From positions 149,198,854 through 149,262,853 of the forward strand of contig CM038052.1 of assembly GCA_021397845.1 (NCBI GenBank): 64,000 bases of DNA, written 5' to 3'. This DNA comes from Areca catechu (Eukaryota; Streptophyta; Magnoliopsida; Arecales; Arecaceae). The notes beneath the pieces were generated by a model. It did no database searches and was not told where the DNA came from. It worked only from the letters and a program-made list of their open reading frames with translations. Position numbers and translations under genes: made by a program. Shown here in pieces: positions 9,913-21,605 of the stretch (position 1 is the first letter of the stretch; each line of letters starts with the position of its first letter).

Positions 9913-11429
9913 ATTCCCTCGAGGTGGAAAGTACTTGACTCTGTCGAGTAGGGATCTATTTTACATTGGTAGTACTCTAATAAGTCTGGGTTGATTCTTT
10001 GTAGATCCTCTCAAGTAATCCACGAGTCTTCGGACTCAGGTCGACCTTGCCAATGAACTAAATAGCATTGGTAACCTTTATTCCAAGTGGTGATGGCTTG
10101 GTCATCCAGAATACACTCAATCTTTTCTCGCCTTTCTGGTAGAATTGTTGGTGGACACTTAGGGATGGATTCACTCTCAATAATTGGCTCAGGCTCAAAT
10201 GGCTCTCTAGGTATCATTATCGGCTCCTTATACTCTATTAGGTCTGAAACATTGAAAGTCGACCTGATACCTAAATCAGATGGTAAGTCTAGCACATACG
10301 CATTAGATCCTATTTTCTTTATAACTTTAAATGAACATGCACTGCGAGCATGCAATTTTTTTAAGGTTCCTAGTGGGAACCGCTTTAGTCTAAGCCTTAA
10401 CATAACATAATCTCCTTCAGTGAATTCTTTGACTCTTCTACATGAATTTGTCATATGCCTATAAGTTTCATTGCTTAATTGGATCTTTTTGTTAATTTCT
10501 TTATGTATATCCCTAATATGATGTGAATATGACTCAGCTGATTCAGAAACACATGCTTGTGTGGGTAAAGGGATAAGATCTAAGGGTTTCCTAGGTTTTT
10601 AACCATGGACCACTTCAAATTGGCTCTTCCTAGTAGATCTATTGACTGAGCTGTTGTAAGCAAATTCAGCACGAGGGATTAAGAGATCCCAATTTCCTGT
10701 ACTATCACCAACTAGACATCTAAGTAAATTTCCTAGACTCCGATTGACTACTTCAGTTTGGCCATCAGTCTGAGGATGATAGGTAGTGGAGAATTTTAGT
10801 TTGGTTCCTAGCATATGCCAAAGGGTCTTCCAAAAATAGCTAGTGAACCTAATATCTCTATCAGATATAATGGTTTTGGATAAACCATGTAGTCTAACCA
10901 CCTCGTCAAGAAAAAGTTTGGCCATTCTAGAAGCATCTAGGGTTTGAGAACATGGGATGAAGTGAGCCATCTTAGAAAATCGATCGACTATAACGAAGAT
11001 GGAATCATGTCTCCTAGAGGTCTTTAGGAGTCCTAGTACAAAGTCCATACTAAGATCCTGCCATGGACAATCAAGGACTGGTAAGGGAGTGTACAGACCG
11101 GTGTTCTGTCTTTGCTGTTTGGCAACAGCACATGTTCGACATTGGGCTACAACTTGGGCCACATTCCTTTTGAGGCCAGGCCAAAAGAATTGGTCTTCTA
11201 CTGCTATGATGGTCTAGTTTTTTCCAAAATGACCTGCTAGGCCTCCAGCATGAACTTCCCCAATCAAAAACTCTCTAATGGAAGTTTGGGGAACACACAG
11301 TTGATTTCCTTTGAAAAGGAATCCATCTAGGAGAGTATAGTCACTATGTACACTAGATTGTCCTTGTTGGAGGGATTGGTAGATTTCACTAAAGTCTGGA
11401 CACTTAGGGTATTCCTCTTTCAATCTATC
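9913..11429 (-). pseudogene. E6 integrase-chromodomain remnant
   Basis: Minus-strand blocks from right to left: 11423-11214 (start of the region before the integrase zinc finger, EEYPKCPDF, ending at AGHFG), 11162-10599 (integrase with CRTCAVAK, SMDFVLG, ISDRDIRF, TDGQTEVVNRS), and 10454-10011 (C-terminal part and chromodomain, YLVHWQG, ending at DSWIT). Stops lie between blocks, for instance near 11213. Catalytic D, D and E positions are still readable. No frame is complete. Confidence 0.85.
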
Positions 11430-11922
11430 AAGTGTCCAAATCTAAAATTCTTCATGTATGGGTGCCAAGTGTCTAAATATGAAAATCTTCATGTATGGGT
11501 GCCAAGTGTCCATTCTCTTGGATAAGGTGTTTGGTGAGGTAGCTTCAATCAAAGTTTCATTCCATCCAATGGCTCTTATTTCATGCACCCTTGATTTGAA
11601 GATTTACTTGATGTAGCTTTGGTTCATCCCATGGTCCAATTATATGCTCCCTTGGTTGGACTTGATTTAAGCTCAAAAGAAAAATTATAACTCAATTTGG
11701 ACTTAAGTACATTTGACTCTTACAACTCAATTGACCCAAGGCTTCAAGACCTAATACTTAGCGAGACTCAAACATAAAATTCATGATACAAGAAGACTTA
11801 ACTAGACTCAAGACTCAGACTAGGAACAAGTTAACAATGTTAGAACCTAATTTGCAATCCATAAGGAATTGGTGTTGACTAGGTTTGATTGAAGTCTTCT
11901 TTTAACCTTGGTGTCTGCACCC
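11430..11922 (-). repeat. E6 5' LTR, inner part deleted
   Basis: This stretch repeats 9420-9912 closely, including two 37-bp units and the GGATAAGGTGTTTGGTGAGG block. It begins abruptly at CAAGTGTCC right after integrase-linker coding sequence, which marks the deletion joint. Confidence 0.85.
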
Positions 11923-12114
11923 AAAGGAATCATACTCCTGTCATTGATTTAGTTTGTTGGATTATTTTGATTATTTGGATATGCAATCAAAGTCTTAGAT
12001 CAGAGTAGTTCTTATTTATTTATGTTTTATTTATTTATTTTATTTTATTATATTTTTAAGAGTAGTGGTGAGATGAAGAATGAAGAAAGATAGAAAAGAG
12101 TTCTAAAGAAAAAG

Positions 12115-12465
12115 GCTTAACCGCTAAGGTGGTAGCCTAGTTGGTAGAGGCCTTGCCTCACTACCAACCGGTCACGGGTTCGAGACATGATCCTATGGGT
12201 GACTCGATTAAATCTAGAATTTTCTTGGAACCCGCAATAGTTAGTGTGAGTGAGAGGTTAGGGTCTCCCTCTTTGTCCTCGTTCTACTAGTCGGCGTCTT
12301 AATGGTATCAGGTTGATGTACTAACCATTAGGTAGGGAGAGACTGCATGAATCTGAGCATCTTGCATCGAACATTACCTAGCAGAGTGGGGGCCTATAGG
12401 GGTAGCTACACTGAGATTTATCCCCCCTATCCCTTTTTTTGACCAAAAAAAAAGAAAAGAAAAGG
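12115..12465 (+). mobile_element. tRNA-derived SINE
   Basis: A pol III box A match, TAGCCTAGTTGG, lies at 12133-12144, and a box B match, GGTTCGAGAC, at 12177-12186, the spacing found in tRNA-derived SINEs. A non-tRNA body of about 240 bp follows, then TTTTTTTGACC and an A-rich tail at about 12440-12465. It is not a functional tRNA: no cloverleaf can be folded around these boxes. The 5' border and target duplication are blurred by low-complexity A-rich flanks. Confidence 0.75.
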
Positions 12466-13743
12466 GCCTAAGGAGTCCTAGAGCTAAGAGAGAGAGAAAA
12501 AGAATTAGTTAGGATTTGATATTATTTATGAACAAGTTAGCATAACATGGACTCTCTATCCTAGGATTATCCTAAATCTAGACAGCTCCTAACTACCAAG
12601 GCAATCTTGGAGCCCTTCAAGTCAGAAATTGACTAATCAACTAGCCAAGTAAGGATAAGATCAGTGGGGGTCCCCCATTGCTTTCCTTAGATACCAATTA
12701 GATTGACCAGATCAGTCAATGGAACCAATTAAAAACCACCTTTCTTCAGTGCTACATTATCCTTGAACCCCTTTCCTAGACACCAATTAATCAACCAATC
12801 CTGATTCGATCCAACTCTTTTGGATGCCTTTTCTTATTGAACTCGAGTTCCTTAGAGGCTGACATCTAATTGATTTTAATTAATAGCTTGGGTCAATACA
12901 AGATGTAGGGTAGTAGTTTGTGGGCCAAGGAAGGGTTATCAACTCCCTACCTTATGTTGTTTATAGGTTAATGCCCTTAAGATATTTTATAGAAATATGT
13001 AATGCAACATAGGAATTGCCCCAACAAGTAATAATCTTTTAAGGTTCAGTTAGTTACTATATTTTAATTATGTATTATGTGGTTTTTTTATTTTCTTTTT
13101 AGGTTAGGTTATTTTAAACAAGAGAGATAAAAGGTAGGTTTTAATCTTGGTTAGTTAGATGTAAGAAAAAAAACTAAAATTAGGTTAAGAAAATAAAGAA
13201 ACTATAGATCTTATAATTAAGGTAAGAAATCAAAGCAATATTTAGGACAGTTACTAAAAATTAAGTATTTTTTTTGGATTAATTTTAAAAAGGAAAAAAC
13301 TAAAAAAGAATTTGTTTTCTTTTTAGGTTAGTTTGAAAAGAAAAAAAGTAATTAAAAAGAAGAAACTAAATGTTACTTTTTTCATTTTATGTTAATTTAA
13401 AAAGGAGGATAGCAGTAAAAAAGAAAAATATCTAAAAAATTAGGTAGATTTTATAAAAAGGGAGACTAATCAAAGGAAATAAAAAAAAAGAAAAATTTTT
13501 TGGGTTAATATGAAAATATAGAAATTAATTAAAAGCAACTAAAAAAAGAAATTAATCTAGGATTAGGACGATCTCACCAAAATTATAGAAAATTCTTTCT
13601 CCTCTTTTTTTTCTTTTTTTTTGGTTTTTTAGATCTAAAAAAAATAAGAAAAAATTAGTAAAGTAAATTTACAAGAAATCAAAGAGATAAAAATGTTAGC
13701 ATTCGTACCTTCCCCGACAACAGTGTCAAAAACTTGGTAGAAT
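12466..13743 (-). other. leader region and primer-binding site of E7
   Basis: No gene is visible. The right end holds CTTCCCCGACAACAGTGTCA, which on the minus strand reads like the TGGCGCCGTTG-CCGGGGA tRNA-Asp primer site of Athila/Tat elements with a few changes. The stretch 13020-13690 is extremely A/T-rich. Around 12920-12985 is a block (GGGTTATCAACTCC, then ATGCCCTTAAGA) also found in the leaders of E2 and E3. Confidence 0.6.
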
Positions 13744-15342
13744 TGTGATGTTGTCATTAAGACACCGCAACTATCAGTTTAATTAATTGACTTTTAGGTA
13801 AAAGTAAAAACATGTAGAAAGGATGAGTCGAGTCAAATCCATGAAGAAGGCAGTGCATAGGATAGTTTGAATTCTTTGATTTTTTTAAAATAAAGAAAAA
13901 TAGTTTGATATTGGTAAAATGGAGAATCAAAATGCAACGGAGAATGAAAACTTGGTACGCTCAATCTGCTAGTTAGATCTCAGCATCTACTTGCAAGGAA
14001 AGTAAAAGATCAAAATTTAAATTGTAAGAAAAATAAACTTAATATTAATTAAATTAGGATCCTATTACAAGAAATTAAAAAGTATAATTTAAGGAAATTA
14101 AAAATAATTATAAAAAAAGCTATAATAAAGATTAAAAGTAGATCGATGCAGCTTGTCGAGAAGACAGTTAGGAAGATGGTCGACGAGCTTCCTTCTTCCT
14201 TCGTACTTTTAAGAGTGAGCTGGGATTCTCTACTTCTTCCTCTCTAGTTCTGGATCTTGAAGATGAAGTCAGCTCGAAGATGGTATAGGGACAACACTCT
14301 CCTTCAAGATACCCCACTCTTAGAGATGAACCTGTAATCTAAGTAGTACCCTCTACCCTGTATTGTGCTCTCTCGAGTATGATTTCTTCTTAGCCCAAGG
14401 GTCCTTTAAATAGATCTCAGCTAGGGCTTCCTCCTGATCAAATTTAGAGTTAATCAGGCTCAAGATCGGCCAAATATTATGTAGGGAATTCTCATCCATC
14501 TGATGTGTAATTGGATGGGTTAATTGATGCTTGTTCCCTTTTAGGGCACACAGAGTCCGAACTAGTATCTTGTTGAATCGAATCTTGGATCCCCTCTTCA
14601 ACTAGGATTGGGACTCTACCTTTCCCAATCTTGGCACCATGAGCAAATGGCAGCAGATGGGGGCAAGAGGTGGCGGCTGGTGATAGGTGGGTGGTGGACG
14701 ATGGGATTGATGGCCCAGCAACAAGGAACACTATGGAGTATGATAGGTGCTGCAATCGAATGGAGAATGGTGGCTAGTGGCTTCTATGGTGATGATGGGT
14801 GCTCGATGATGGAAGGTAGTGGCCGGCAATGAGAGGTGGTGGTTGGTCAGTGATGACAAGCGGGCGGCAATGAAATGAAGACATCCGACATGCATTTCCC
14901 ACCAAGAAAACCAAGTTTCTTTTGATTTCCTAGTAGCCTCTCCGGTGGCAGGTGACTTTCAGTGGTGCAGGGAAGGTGTCCGGCAACTTCTCCAGCAATA
15001 AAAAGGCTCAAGGAGGTCGGTGGTCCTTGGTTGGTCTTGTGGACCAGCAACAATGGCTGCCAGTGGACCAATTTGCATTCTATAGACCCAGCAACCGGTC
15101 CATGGTAGATCGACTATTTTAAAATATGTGCATTTATTTCTATAAACTTTAAAATCTAATTTTTGGCTTATTTGAATTTTGATTTGAGTGCTGTTTGTAC
15201 CGTTGAACTCCAAAAATTGAGCTCTTTCAATCTATAGGCTCCTTTTCTATAAAACATTAACAAAAATTATTAATTCTTAATAAATATTAATTAATTAATC
15301 TTTATTTTAATGATTAAATTGGGATAACTAATAGACTTATCA
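13744..15342 (-). repeat. E7 5' LTR
   Basis: Plus-strand ends are TGTGATGTTGTC at 13744 and GACTTATCA at 15342, giving TG...CA and about 1.6 kb. On the minus strand a TATA-like CTATTTAAAGG lies near 14415. The right end adjoins Tat-B gag coding sequence, which fixes the border to within a few bases. No partner LTR exists in the window. Confidence 0.6.
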
Positions 15343-16460
15343 TCGATCCTCCTCATGCCTACTTTTTTGGTTTTCCATCGGCTTCTCAATGATTGACTAT
15401 GCCTTCTTTTATGCTAATATACTTCTAGGCATGAATCAATAGCTCCAAATAAGACTTTGAATAAGTCTTATCATGTAAGTAAGTGAATCGAGAAGGGTGT
15501 GGTCCTCTCTTCATCTCTAGAAGGGCTATCGCCTCATCGAGGTGGTAAATCTCTAGTGTGGCCACTTAGAAGCAGGCCATGTACTCCTTCAATAACTCTC
15601 CTTCCTACTAGTAGATTGAGAAGAGACTATTGGGTCTTGTGGTATCCTTTGACTGGCATTGAATTATGCCATGAATTGCTTCTCCAACTATCTAAAAGAA
15701 TAAATAATCATTGGCTCAAGTATAGAATACCATGCTTGGGTCACTTTGCAAAGAGCGGCTGGGAAGGCTTGGCAAAATAAGGCATCGGAGTTTCCTTGAA
15801 TCTTCATGAGATTCTTGTAGCTCTCTAGATGGTCTAGCAAATTAGTAGTACTATCATAGGGCTCTAGCTGGGGCATCTTGAACTAACTAAGAATCGACTC
15901 CTTGATTTGTCAAGAGAGAGGGGGATAGGTGTTGAACTCTATCGGGTCCCTACTTCATTCGTAGAGATTGGCAAGTTAGTGGTTGATCTCGTGCAGCTTG
16001 CAGTCATAGTCGTTAAGCCACTAGTCGGCCAATTGCTGAGTAACTCCATCAGTGGATCCCTCTTGGAAGGATTCAAACAAGAAATGGAGGTGTTTCTTTC
16101 ACCTTCACTCTCTTCCTCATCACTATTTCTCATGCTAGATACTTATTCATCATAGAGACAAAGACCATAATCAGCGAGAGATTAGTCAATGAGAGGATCT
16201 CTTTCAGGAAGATCATTGATTACCCAAGTAATAGTAGTGGAAATGAGGGGAACCTCCAGCTGCTGCTACTACAACCGCTGCACCACCATAGCCTATGCTT
16301 GGACCTACTGCACTAATGTAGTGAAAAGGTTTTGCCATTAGTCCACTGATTGTGGGGGTGGTGGAGCAAGGGCTTCCATCACCTGGCTGGAAGGTTCTTC
16401 AGAGTGTGAAGAGCATCCGGTGAAGCTAGTGGAGGCATCCTAGACTTGAGTCTTTGCCAT
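15343..16460 (-). pseudogene. Tat-B gag fragment
   Basis: On the minus strand a start codon lies at 16460 (MAKTQV), followed by a low-complexity N-terminal part and then the characteristic gag core QLEPYDSTTNLLDHLESYK, with AFPAALCKVTQAWYS (15876-15688) and, further on, FTYLHDKTY and YLELLIHA. This wording is typical of gags of Tat/Retand-type gypsy elements. Many stops and frameshifts are present. The 3' part is cut by E7. The flank 16461-16818 is leader-like and continues as the 42 bp at 34781-34822. Confidence 0.8.
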
Positions 16461-17081
16461 CAAGCTCTCGCTCCTGAATCTTCTTCTCTTTTGCTCTCCC
16501 ATGCCAATTTATTGTCATCAATTCTCCACTCTTGGAACTTTGACAGTGTTTGGCAATCCCACTACCTTCTTTGGTGGAAAGGGGACCTACTCTTAGGTGT
16601 CTCTTGGATGGAAACCTACAAGGATAGTCCTGCTTGACTAGTGGTTACTAGTGGAGGACCCTCCAATACCTAAGTCAATTAGAGAAAATAGGCAATAGCT
16701 GGAGCTGAGAGCCATGGCTAGAGAAAGATAGAATGAGCATTTTAAGGTGGTAGTGAACATACCTATCAGGAGTCCCCTCTTACCTAGTTACTTAGAGTAA
16801 CTAAATTCTATTACAAGGTGTTTACTCCATTATTGATTTTAATCATAAGCAAAATGCTTAAGTATAAGTTAAGTACTAATGATTTCTTTGAAGTATATTT
16901 TTATAGAAAAAGGTGCTCATCAACTTGACGAAAATTGTTTGATTGAAGAAGTCCCAAATTTTGATGAAAGATCTGCTTAAAGAGGACTTTGATAATTGAA
17001 GATTGCTTGAAAGGACACATGAGTTTAACATAAACTTGTTTCAGCAGAAGTTCAAGTGTTTATGTAAAAATCTCAGTGAAG

Positions 17082-17460
17082 TGTCGACTCAAAGTGTCGA
17101 CACATGACTTAATTGTCGACACATGACTGAGGAAGTGTTGACTCAAGCCGGTATGCAAGCAGAGTTTCAGTGGCACAGTTGAAATGTCAACACATGAACA
17201 TTGGGTGTCGATTCAAAGTATCGACACATGGATCAGTTCATCGCCTGAGATTTTTGGGTTACAGAACTTGCTGAAGTTGAAGACTTGCCTGAAGTGTTGA
17301 CACATGGATGCTAAGTGTCGACTCAAAGTGTTGACTCACCTGAGAAAGTGTCGACACATCTGAGAATTCTAGAAAGTTACATTGAAGATATTTAAACTAG
17401 GTATTGACCATGGAGTGCAAGTGTCGACCTTATGTGTCGACTCACAGCCTGAAGTGTCGA
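17082..17460 (+). promoter_or_regulatory. TGTCGAC motif array in U3 of SIRE-A 5' LTR
   Basis: Seven exact TGTCGAC copies (near 17082, 17095, 17114, 17316, 17349, 17422, 17434) plus near copies such as TGTCGATT, TATCGACA and TGTCAACA. Many extend to the palindrome TGTCGACA followed by CATG. The array ends about 120 bp before the TATA-like box, so it is placed as an upstream promoter element. Confidence 0.6.
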
Positions 17461-17867
17461 AACTTAGAGTTCTGGGAACAGTAATGGCTAGTTTTTCAAA
17501 TACAGAACTTGCTCTTCTTGGATCCCAATGGCTAGTTCTTTATGTCTAATAGCTAGAAACTGAGTTTGAGACCTTGGAAAGGTATTTATATGATTTAAAT
17601 CAAATCAAAACACAAGGGAATGAAAAAGGAACAAACAAGAGAGAAGAAAAGAAATGCATTCACTCCTATTCATTGAGTTCAACCAACTTCAAGCAAAAGC
17701 AAGTCTCCAAGCATTCAAGAGCCTTCAAGAGCATTCAAGATCTACCTTCTTGAGCATTAAAAAAGGCTTCATCAAGTTGGAGGCAGCACTATAACAAAGC
17801 TTCAAAGAGATAACCGCTTTTTATTACAAAACTTTATTTGTTACTTTACTTCAAACTTATACTTGTA

Positions 17868-18145
17868 AAGATTTTTGGTTAGCCTATTAAAAAACCAAGA
17901 AGGTTATTGGTGAGCCTTTAAAAACCATTTAGGTTCTTGGTTAGCCCACAAAATCAAGGGAGGTTGGTGGTGAGCCTTTGAAAACCATTTAGGTTCTTGG
18001 TTAGCCCACAAAACCAAGGGTGGTTGGTGGTGAGCCTTAAAACCATTTAGGTTCTTGGTTAGCCCATAAAACCAAGTAAGGTTTTGACTTGTGAGCCTTG
18101 TGAAAATAAGTCGGGTTTTGATTAGTGAGCATAGAAAACTAATCA
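17868..18145 (+). repeat. tandem units of about 60 bp in the transcribed part of the SIRE-A LTR
   Basis: Repeats of the pattern 'TTCTTGGTTAGCCCACAAAA ... GTGAGCCTTTGAAAACC' follow the TATA. The 3' LTR has the same block at about 34190-34465. SIRE-B and SIRE-C LTRs have shorter, diverged versions (55700-55890 and 62215-62400). Confidence 0.8.
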
Positions 18146-18453
18146 GCTATAATCGGTTGAGATTATAGTGAATTCCCAGGTGGGTCTTGGAAAGTGGATG
18201 TAGGTGCATTGGATAGCACCAAACCACTATACTTCTTTTGTGTTTGTGATTGCTTGTCTATTCAATCCTCTCTTCAAATTGCTCTTATCTTTATTGTTTT
18301 ATATTTTCGGTGCATACTTATTAAAGAGCACTTCACTTGCATTCATAGTACCTAGTTTATTTATTGGATTGGTTTACATTCTTGCATTCCATTCAAATAA
18401 TTTTTAGAGATCCAATTCACCCCCTCATCTTGGGTTGCTTACTGGGCAACAAG

Positions 18454-18465
18454 TGGTATCAGAGC
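18454..18465 (+). other. primer-binding site (tRNA-Met type) of SIRE-A
   Basis: TGGTATCAGAGC begins three bases after the LTR end. It is complementary to the 3' end of plant initiator tRNA-Met, the usual primer of copia elements. Confidence 0.88.
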
Positions 18466-18508
18466 CTGGTTCTCAGTTTGTAGGTCTAATCGCCTTGAGT
18501 AAAGATCT

Positions 18509-19985
18509 ATGGCAGCCACTATTGATACTAGTGTAGTTGAGGGACAAGCCTCAAATAGACCTCCATTATTTAATGGATCAAATTATACTTATTGGAAAAC
18601 TATAATGAGAATATATATGCATTCAATTGATTATAACTTGTGGAAGGTTGTTGATAAAGCTCCACATATTCCTTTGATTGTGGTTAATGGTGTTTCCATC
18701 CCAAAGCTCGAAGAGGATTGAGATAAAAATGATATTAAACAATCCGAGATCAATGCGAAAACAATGAATCTTCTCTATTGTATATTAGATCCTAATGAAT
18801 TTAATAGGATTTCTACTTGCACATCCACCAAGAAAATATGGGACACACTTGAAGTTATCCATGAGGGTACCGATCAAGTAAAAAATACTAAAGTGAACAT
18901 GTTAGTGCACATATATGAAATGTCTGAATAGAACCTAATGAATCTATCACTGATATGTACACAAAATTCATAAATATTGTAAATGGAATAAGAAGTTTAG
19001 AAAAAATAATGTCTAATGCTGATCTTGTCAACAAAATTCTCAGGTCACTTCCAACTTCGTGGGATCCAAAGGTGACCTCTATCCAAGAAACTAAAGATGT
19101 TGACAAACTACCGTTGAAGCAATTGGTGGGATCGCTCATGACTTATGAGCTCAACCTAAAGCAAAAATCTATGGATATGGATAAGAAGAAAAAGGGGATT
19201 GCATATAAGTCTACTATTCAAGAAGAATCCTCAAATAAAGAATCTGAAGAAGAAGAAGAGGATGAGAGTGAAGAAGCACTCCTTGTAAAAAAATTCAGAA
19301 GATTCATGAAGAGAAGAAAGTTTCCCTGTAAGAAGAAGTTCCAATCAACTAAAAAGAAGGGAAAAGAAAAAGAAAAGGAAAAGGAGAAGGAGATACCTAC
19401 ATGATTTGAGTGTAAGAAGCCTGGACACTATAAATTCGACTGCCCTCTCCTAAAGAAGTCAAGGAAGAAGCTAAGAAAGAAGGCTATGATGGCTACCTGG
19501 AGTGATCATAAGGACTCCAGTTCAGAAGAAGAACAAGCTGAAAATGTAAATCTATATCTCATGGCACATCAAGATCAAGAAGAGGTAATTTCTGATACAG
19601 AAATAGATTTTACTTTTGATGAATTAAAAAATGCTTTTGATGAATTAGTTCATGATTATAAATTGATTTTATCTGAAAATAAAAAATTAAAAAAGCATGC
19701 AAATAGTTTTTCTCATGAAAATAATTCTTTATTAAATGAAGTTGGTGATTTGAAAACTAAATTAGATGTCTTAGAAAAGAAAAATAAGGCTTTGACAATG
19801 AAAAATGATATTTTAAAAAGACCTAAAAATATCATTTCAAATGGATATCTTTTGAAGAAAAACAAGGATTTAGAATTAGAAAACAAAAGTTACAAAAATA
19901 AGCTTGACAAAATAAAACCTTTTGTTGAAAAGTTCACCTATAGTTCAGAAAAACTAAATCTTCTTCTAAACAACCAAAGAGCCGT
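18509..19985 (+). pseudogene. SIRE-A gag, 5' part
   Basis: Starts MAATIDTSVVEG at 18509 and carries the copia gag opening (PPLFNGSNYTYWK), then a stop at 18719. The frame is picked up at 18955 (MYTKFINIVNG, KILRSLP, ELNLKQK) and runs into a Lys/Glu-rich stretch. The zinc knuckle near 19403-19445 reads CKKPGHYKFDC, but its first cysteine codon has become TGA. From 19486 a 170-residue coiled coil follows, as in SIRE gags. The gene is then cut by E2 and resumes at 26720 with a second knuckle-like SCKK-GHKAFLC that contains a stop. Confidence 0.85.
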
Positions 19986-21605
19986 TGATGTAGGACGAAA
20001 GCTCTGATACCAAAAATGATGCAGAACAGAAAAAAACAAAGAAGCGTATGCGGAAGTAAAATTAAGATTAATTTTTTTTTTTTTTTATATATTTCAGAAA
20101 TTGGCTTCGACTCAAAGTAAAGCTAAACTACGTTGAAGGAAACTAGGTAAGGATTGAAAGCACAGTTTAGAAGAAACTAAAGTATCAGAGTAGTTCAGAA
20201 GTAACGGATCGCTGGGGGTTGAGAAACTCACAGACCTAGGGTTTCGCTCTGAACTTTCAACAGAACAGAAATAGAGAGGAGAGACGGTTTACTAACCAGA
20301 CAGTGATCTTCTCAGGATTCTGGTGGAAGAACTCTCTCGAGCAGATTGTGGGATCCTCGGAGTCAGCTATCTTCGCAATGGATCCTCCAATACTGGTCTC
20401 GTGGTTTGGTCGGCTTCTCCTGGACTCAAGATCTGGGAAAGAAGAGGAACAAAAGATGGAATTCAGAAACTCAAGAAAAGATTTTACCAGGTTGAAAAAC
20501 TTGAAAGCTGAAGTTGCTGGAATTGAATTCTCCTGGCGGCCGATCTGACTTCCCCTTAGAATTGTTGTAGATCTGCAGTGTCTGGACTGGGGCTGGATGC
20601 TGGTGGTCGGCCTGGACTTGGAGATGGTGGCCGTGAGAAGGGAAATAGACTAGGGCTTGGTGGAAAGAGAAGGGTGATGGCAGCTAGGGTTTGGGAATTG
20701 AGTGGCTAACCTAGGGTTTAGGGTTTTGGAGATCTCTCACCTCCTCAAGGTTCCAGGGGAACCCGGATTTACTCCCTCATGGAGCTCAACACTTAGAAGC
20801 AAGTGTGGAAAAAAGAAAACATAAGTTTGCTCATAAAAAAATTCTTTTCATTCATAGATTGTTTTCAACTTACAAGAGGGATGTAATTTATAATGCTTTA
20901 CAAGGGAGAAGGGTTTCATATTTTTCCATGTGGGACTAAAGGAGGGGATCTCCAAATTAGGGCAAATCCCTTACATATGGTTGGCCAAAATACCAAAAAT
21001 TAGGATTTGGGTTATAAATGGCAGGTAGATGGCGCCACCTTGCTTGGATTTTTTCAAGAAAAGTTTTCTTCCTTCCCTGGATGAACTCTTTTGGACTCCT
21101 CCTTTTCTTCCTCCCTAAGTCAAGGCTCTTCCCATCTTTGTTTTAGGTGTTTTTGGCAGGTAATGGGCGTCCCTTGATATTCTCTTCCAAGAAAAACTTC
21201 TTCCCTTCTTTGCTTGGAATCACTTGGGAAAGTCTTGGCCGCCCCCTTGATTTGTGCTCTTCTCTTTGTCTGGTGCATGAAAGAAGGAGGTTGCCATCTG
21301 TGGAGTGGGGACCAAAGGCTACTGGATGTGGATATGGCACCCCCTGGACTGGGAGTGTGGCTGGGAGTGTGGTGTCCACTTGCCAGGTCTTGGGAGAAAA
21401 TGTAACATCCCCGGTTGAAACCCTAGTCCACTACTGAGTCAACATGACTCAACAAAATAAAAATGCAGGTAATGTAGACTCAAGCTAAATTGAGTTGATC
21501 TAGTCAACTCTTATTACAAACCAAAAACCCTAATTCTTCGGGCAAGGTTAATCAGAGATCCCGATGGAGCTCTGAAGTCTTCTTCTGAGTCTGGTGCCCG
21601 CACCA
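19986..21605 (-). repeat. E2 3' LTR
   Basis: 1620 bp, TGATGTAGGACG...CCGCACCA. The first 31 bp (TGATGTAGG...TACCAAAAA) are an addition relative to the E1 LTR and contain a primer-site-like GCTCTGATACCA. The ancestral edge TGATGCAG is at 20017. A TATA-like ATTATAAATTA (minus strand) lies near 20893. Confidence 0.88.

Larger units (their letters stand above)
8534..11922 (-). mobile_element. E6: chromovirus with a large internal deletion
   Basis: Flanked by the perfect 5-bp duplication AAAGG (8529-8533 and 11923-11927). A full LTR lies at 8534-9912, followed by chromodomain and integrase remnants to about 11429. The sequence then jumps straight into the inner half of the second LTR (11430-11922). 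Gag, protease, reverse transcriptase, RNase H, the primer-binding site and part of the 5' LTR are missing. The outer end reads CTGCACCC rather than CGCACCA, a point change of the terminal CA. Confidence 0.85.
7804..15342 (-). mobile_element. E7: Athila-like Ty3/gypsy element, truncated, hosting E6 and a SINE
   Basis: On the minus strand the order is LTR (15342-13744), a primer-binding site of tRNA-Asp type near 13735-13711, an AT-rich leader, the SINE, the E6 insertion, and a gag C-terminal piece ending near 7804. The gag piece has the YNLRWG...FSWQ wording that resembles the NPGWRNHPNFSW region of Athila gags. The left side is cut by Tat-A and no second LTR is present. Base composition of the leader is very A/T-rich. 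Confidence 0.6.
16819..18451 (+). repeat. SIRE-A 5' LTR
   Basis: 1633 bp, TGTTTACTCC...GGGCAACA, matching the 3' LTR at 33158-34780. A TATA-like TATTTATATG lies near 17583. The TGTCGAC array lies upstream of it, and a tandem block of GGTTAGCC and GGTGAGCC units downstream. Differences from the 3' LTR are spread along its length, so insertion is not recent. Confidence 0.92.

Noticed and set aside
12133..12190. Possible tRNA gene
   Set aside because: Only boxes A and B fit; acceptor and anticodon stems cannot be formed and a SINE body follows.
17082..17460. Auxin response elements (TGTCNN) as the explanation of the SIRE-A array
   Set aside because: TGTCGA is not the high-affinity TGTCGG or TGTCTC form, so I keep the factor unassigned.
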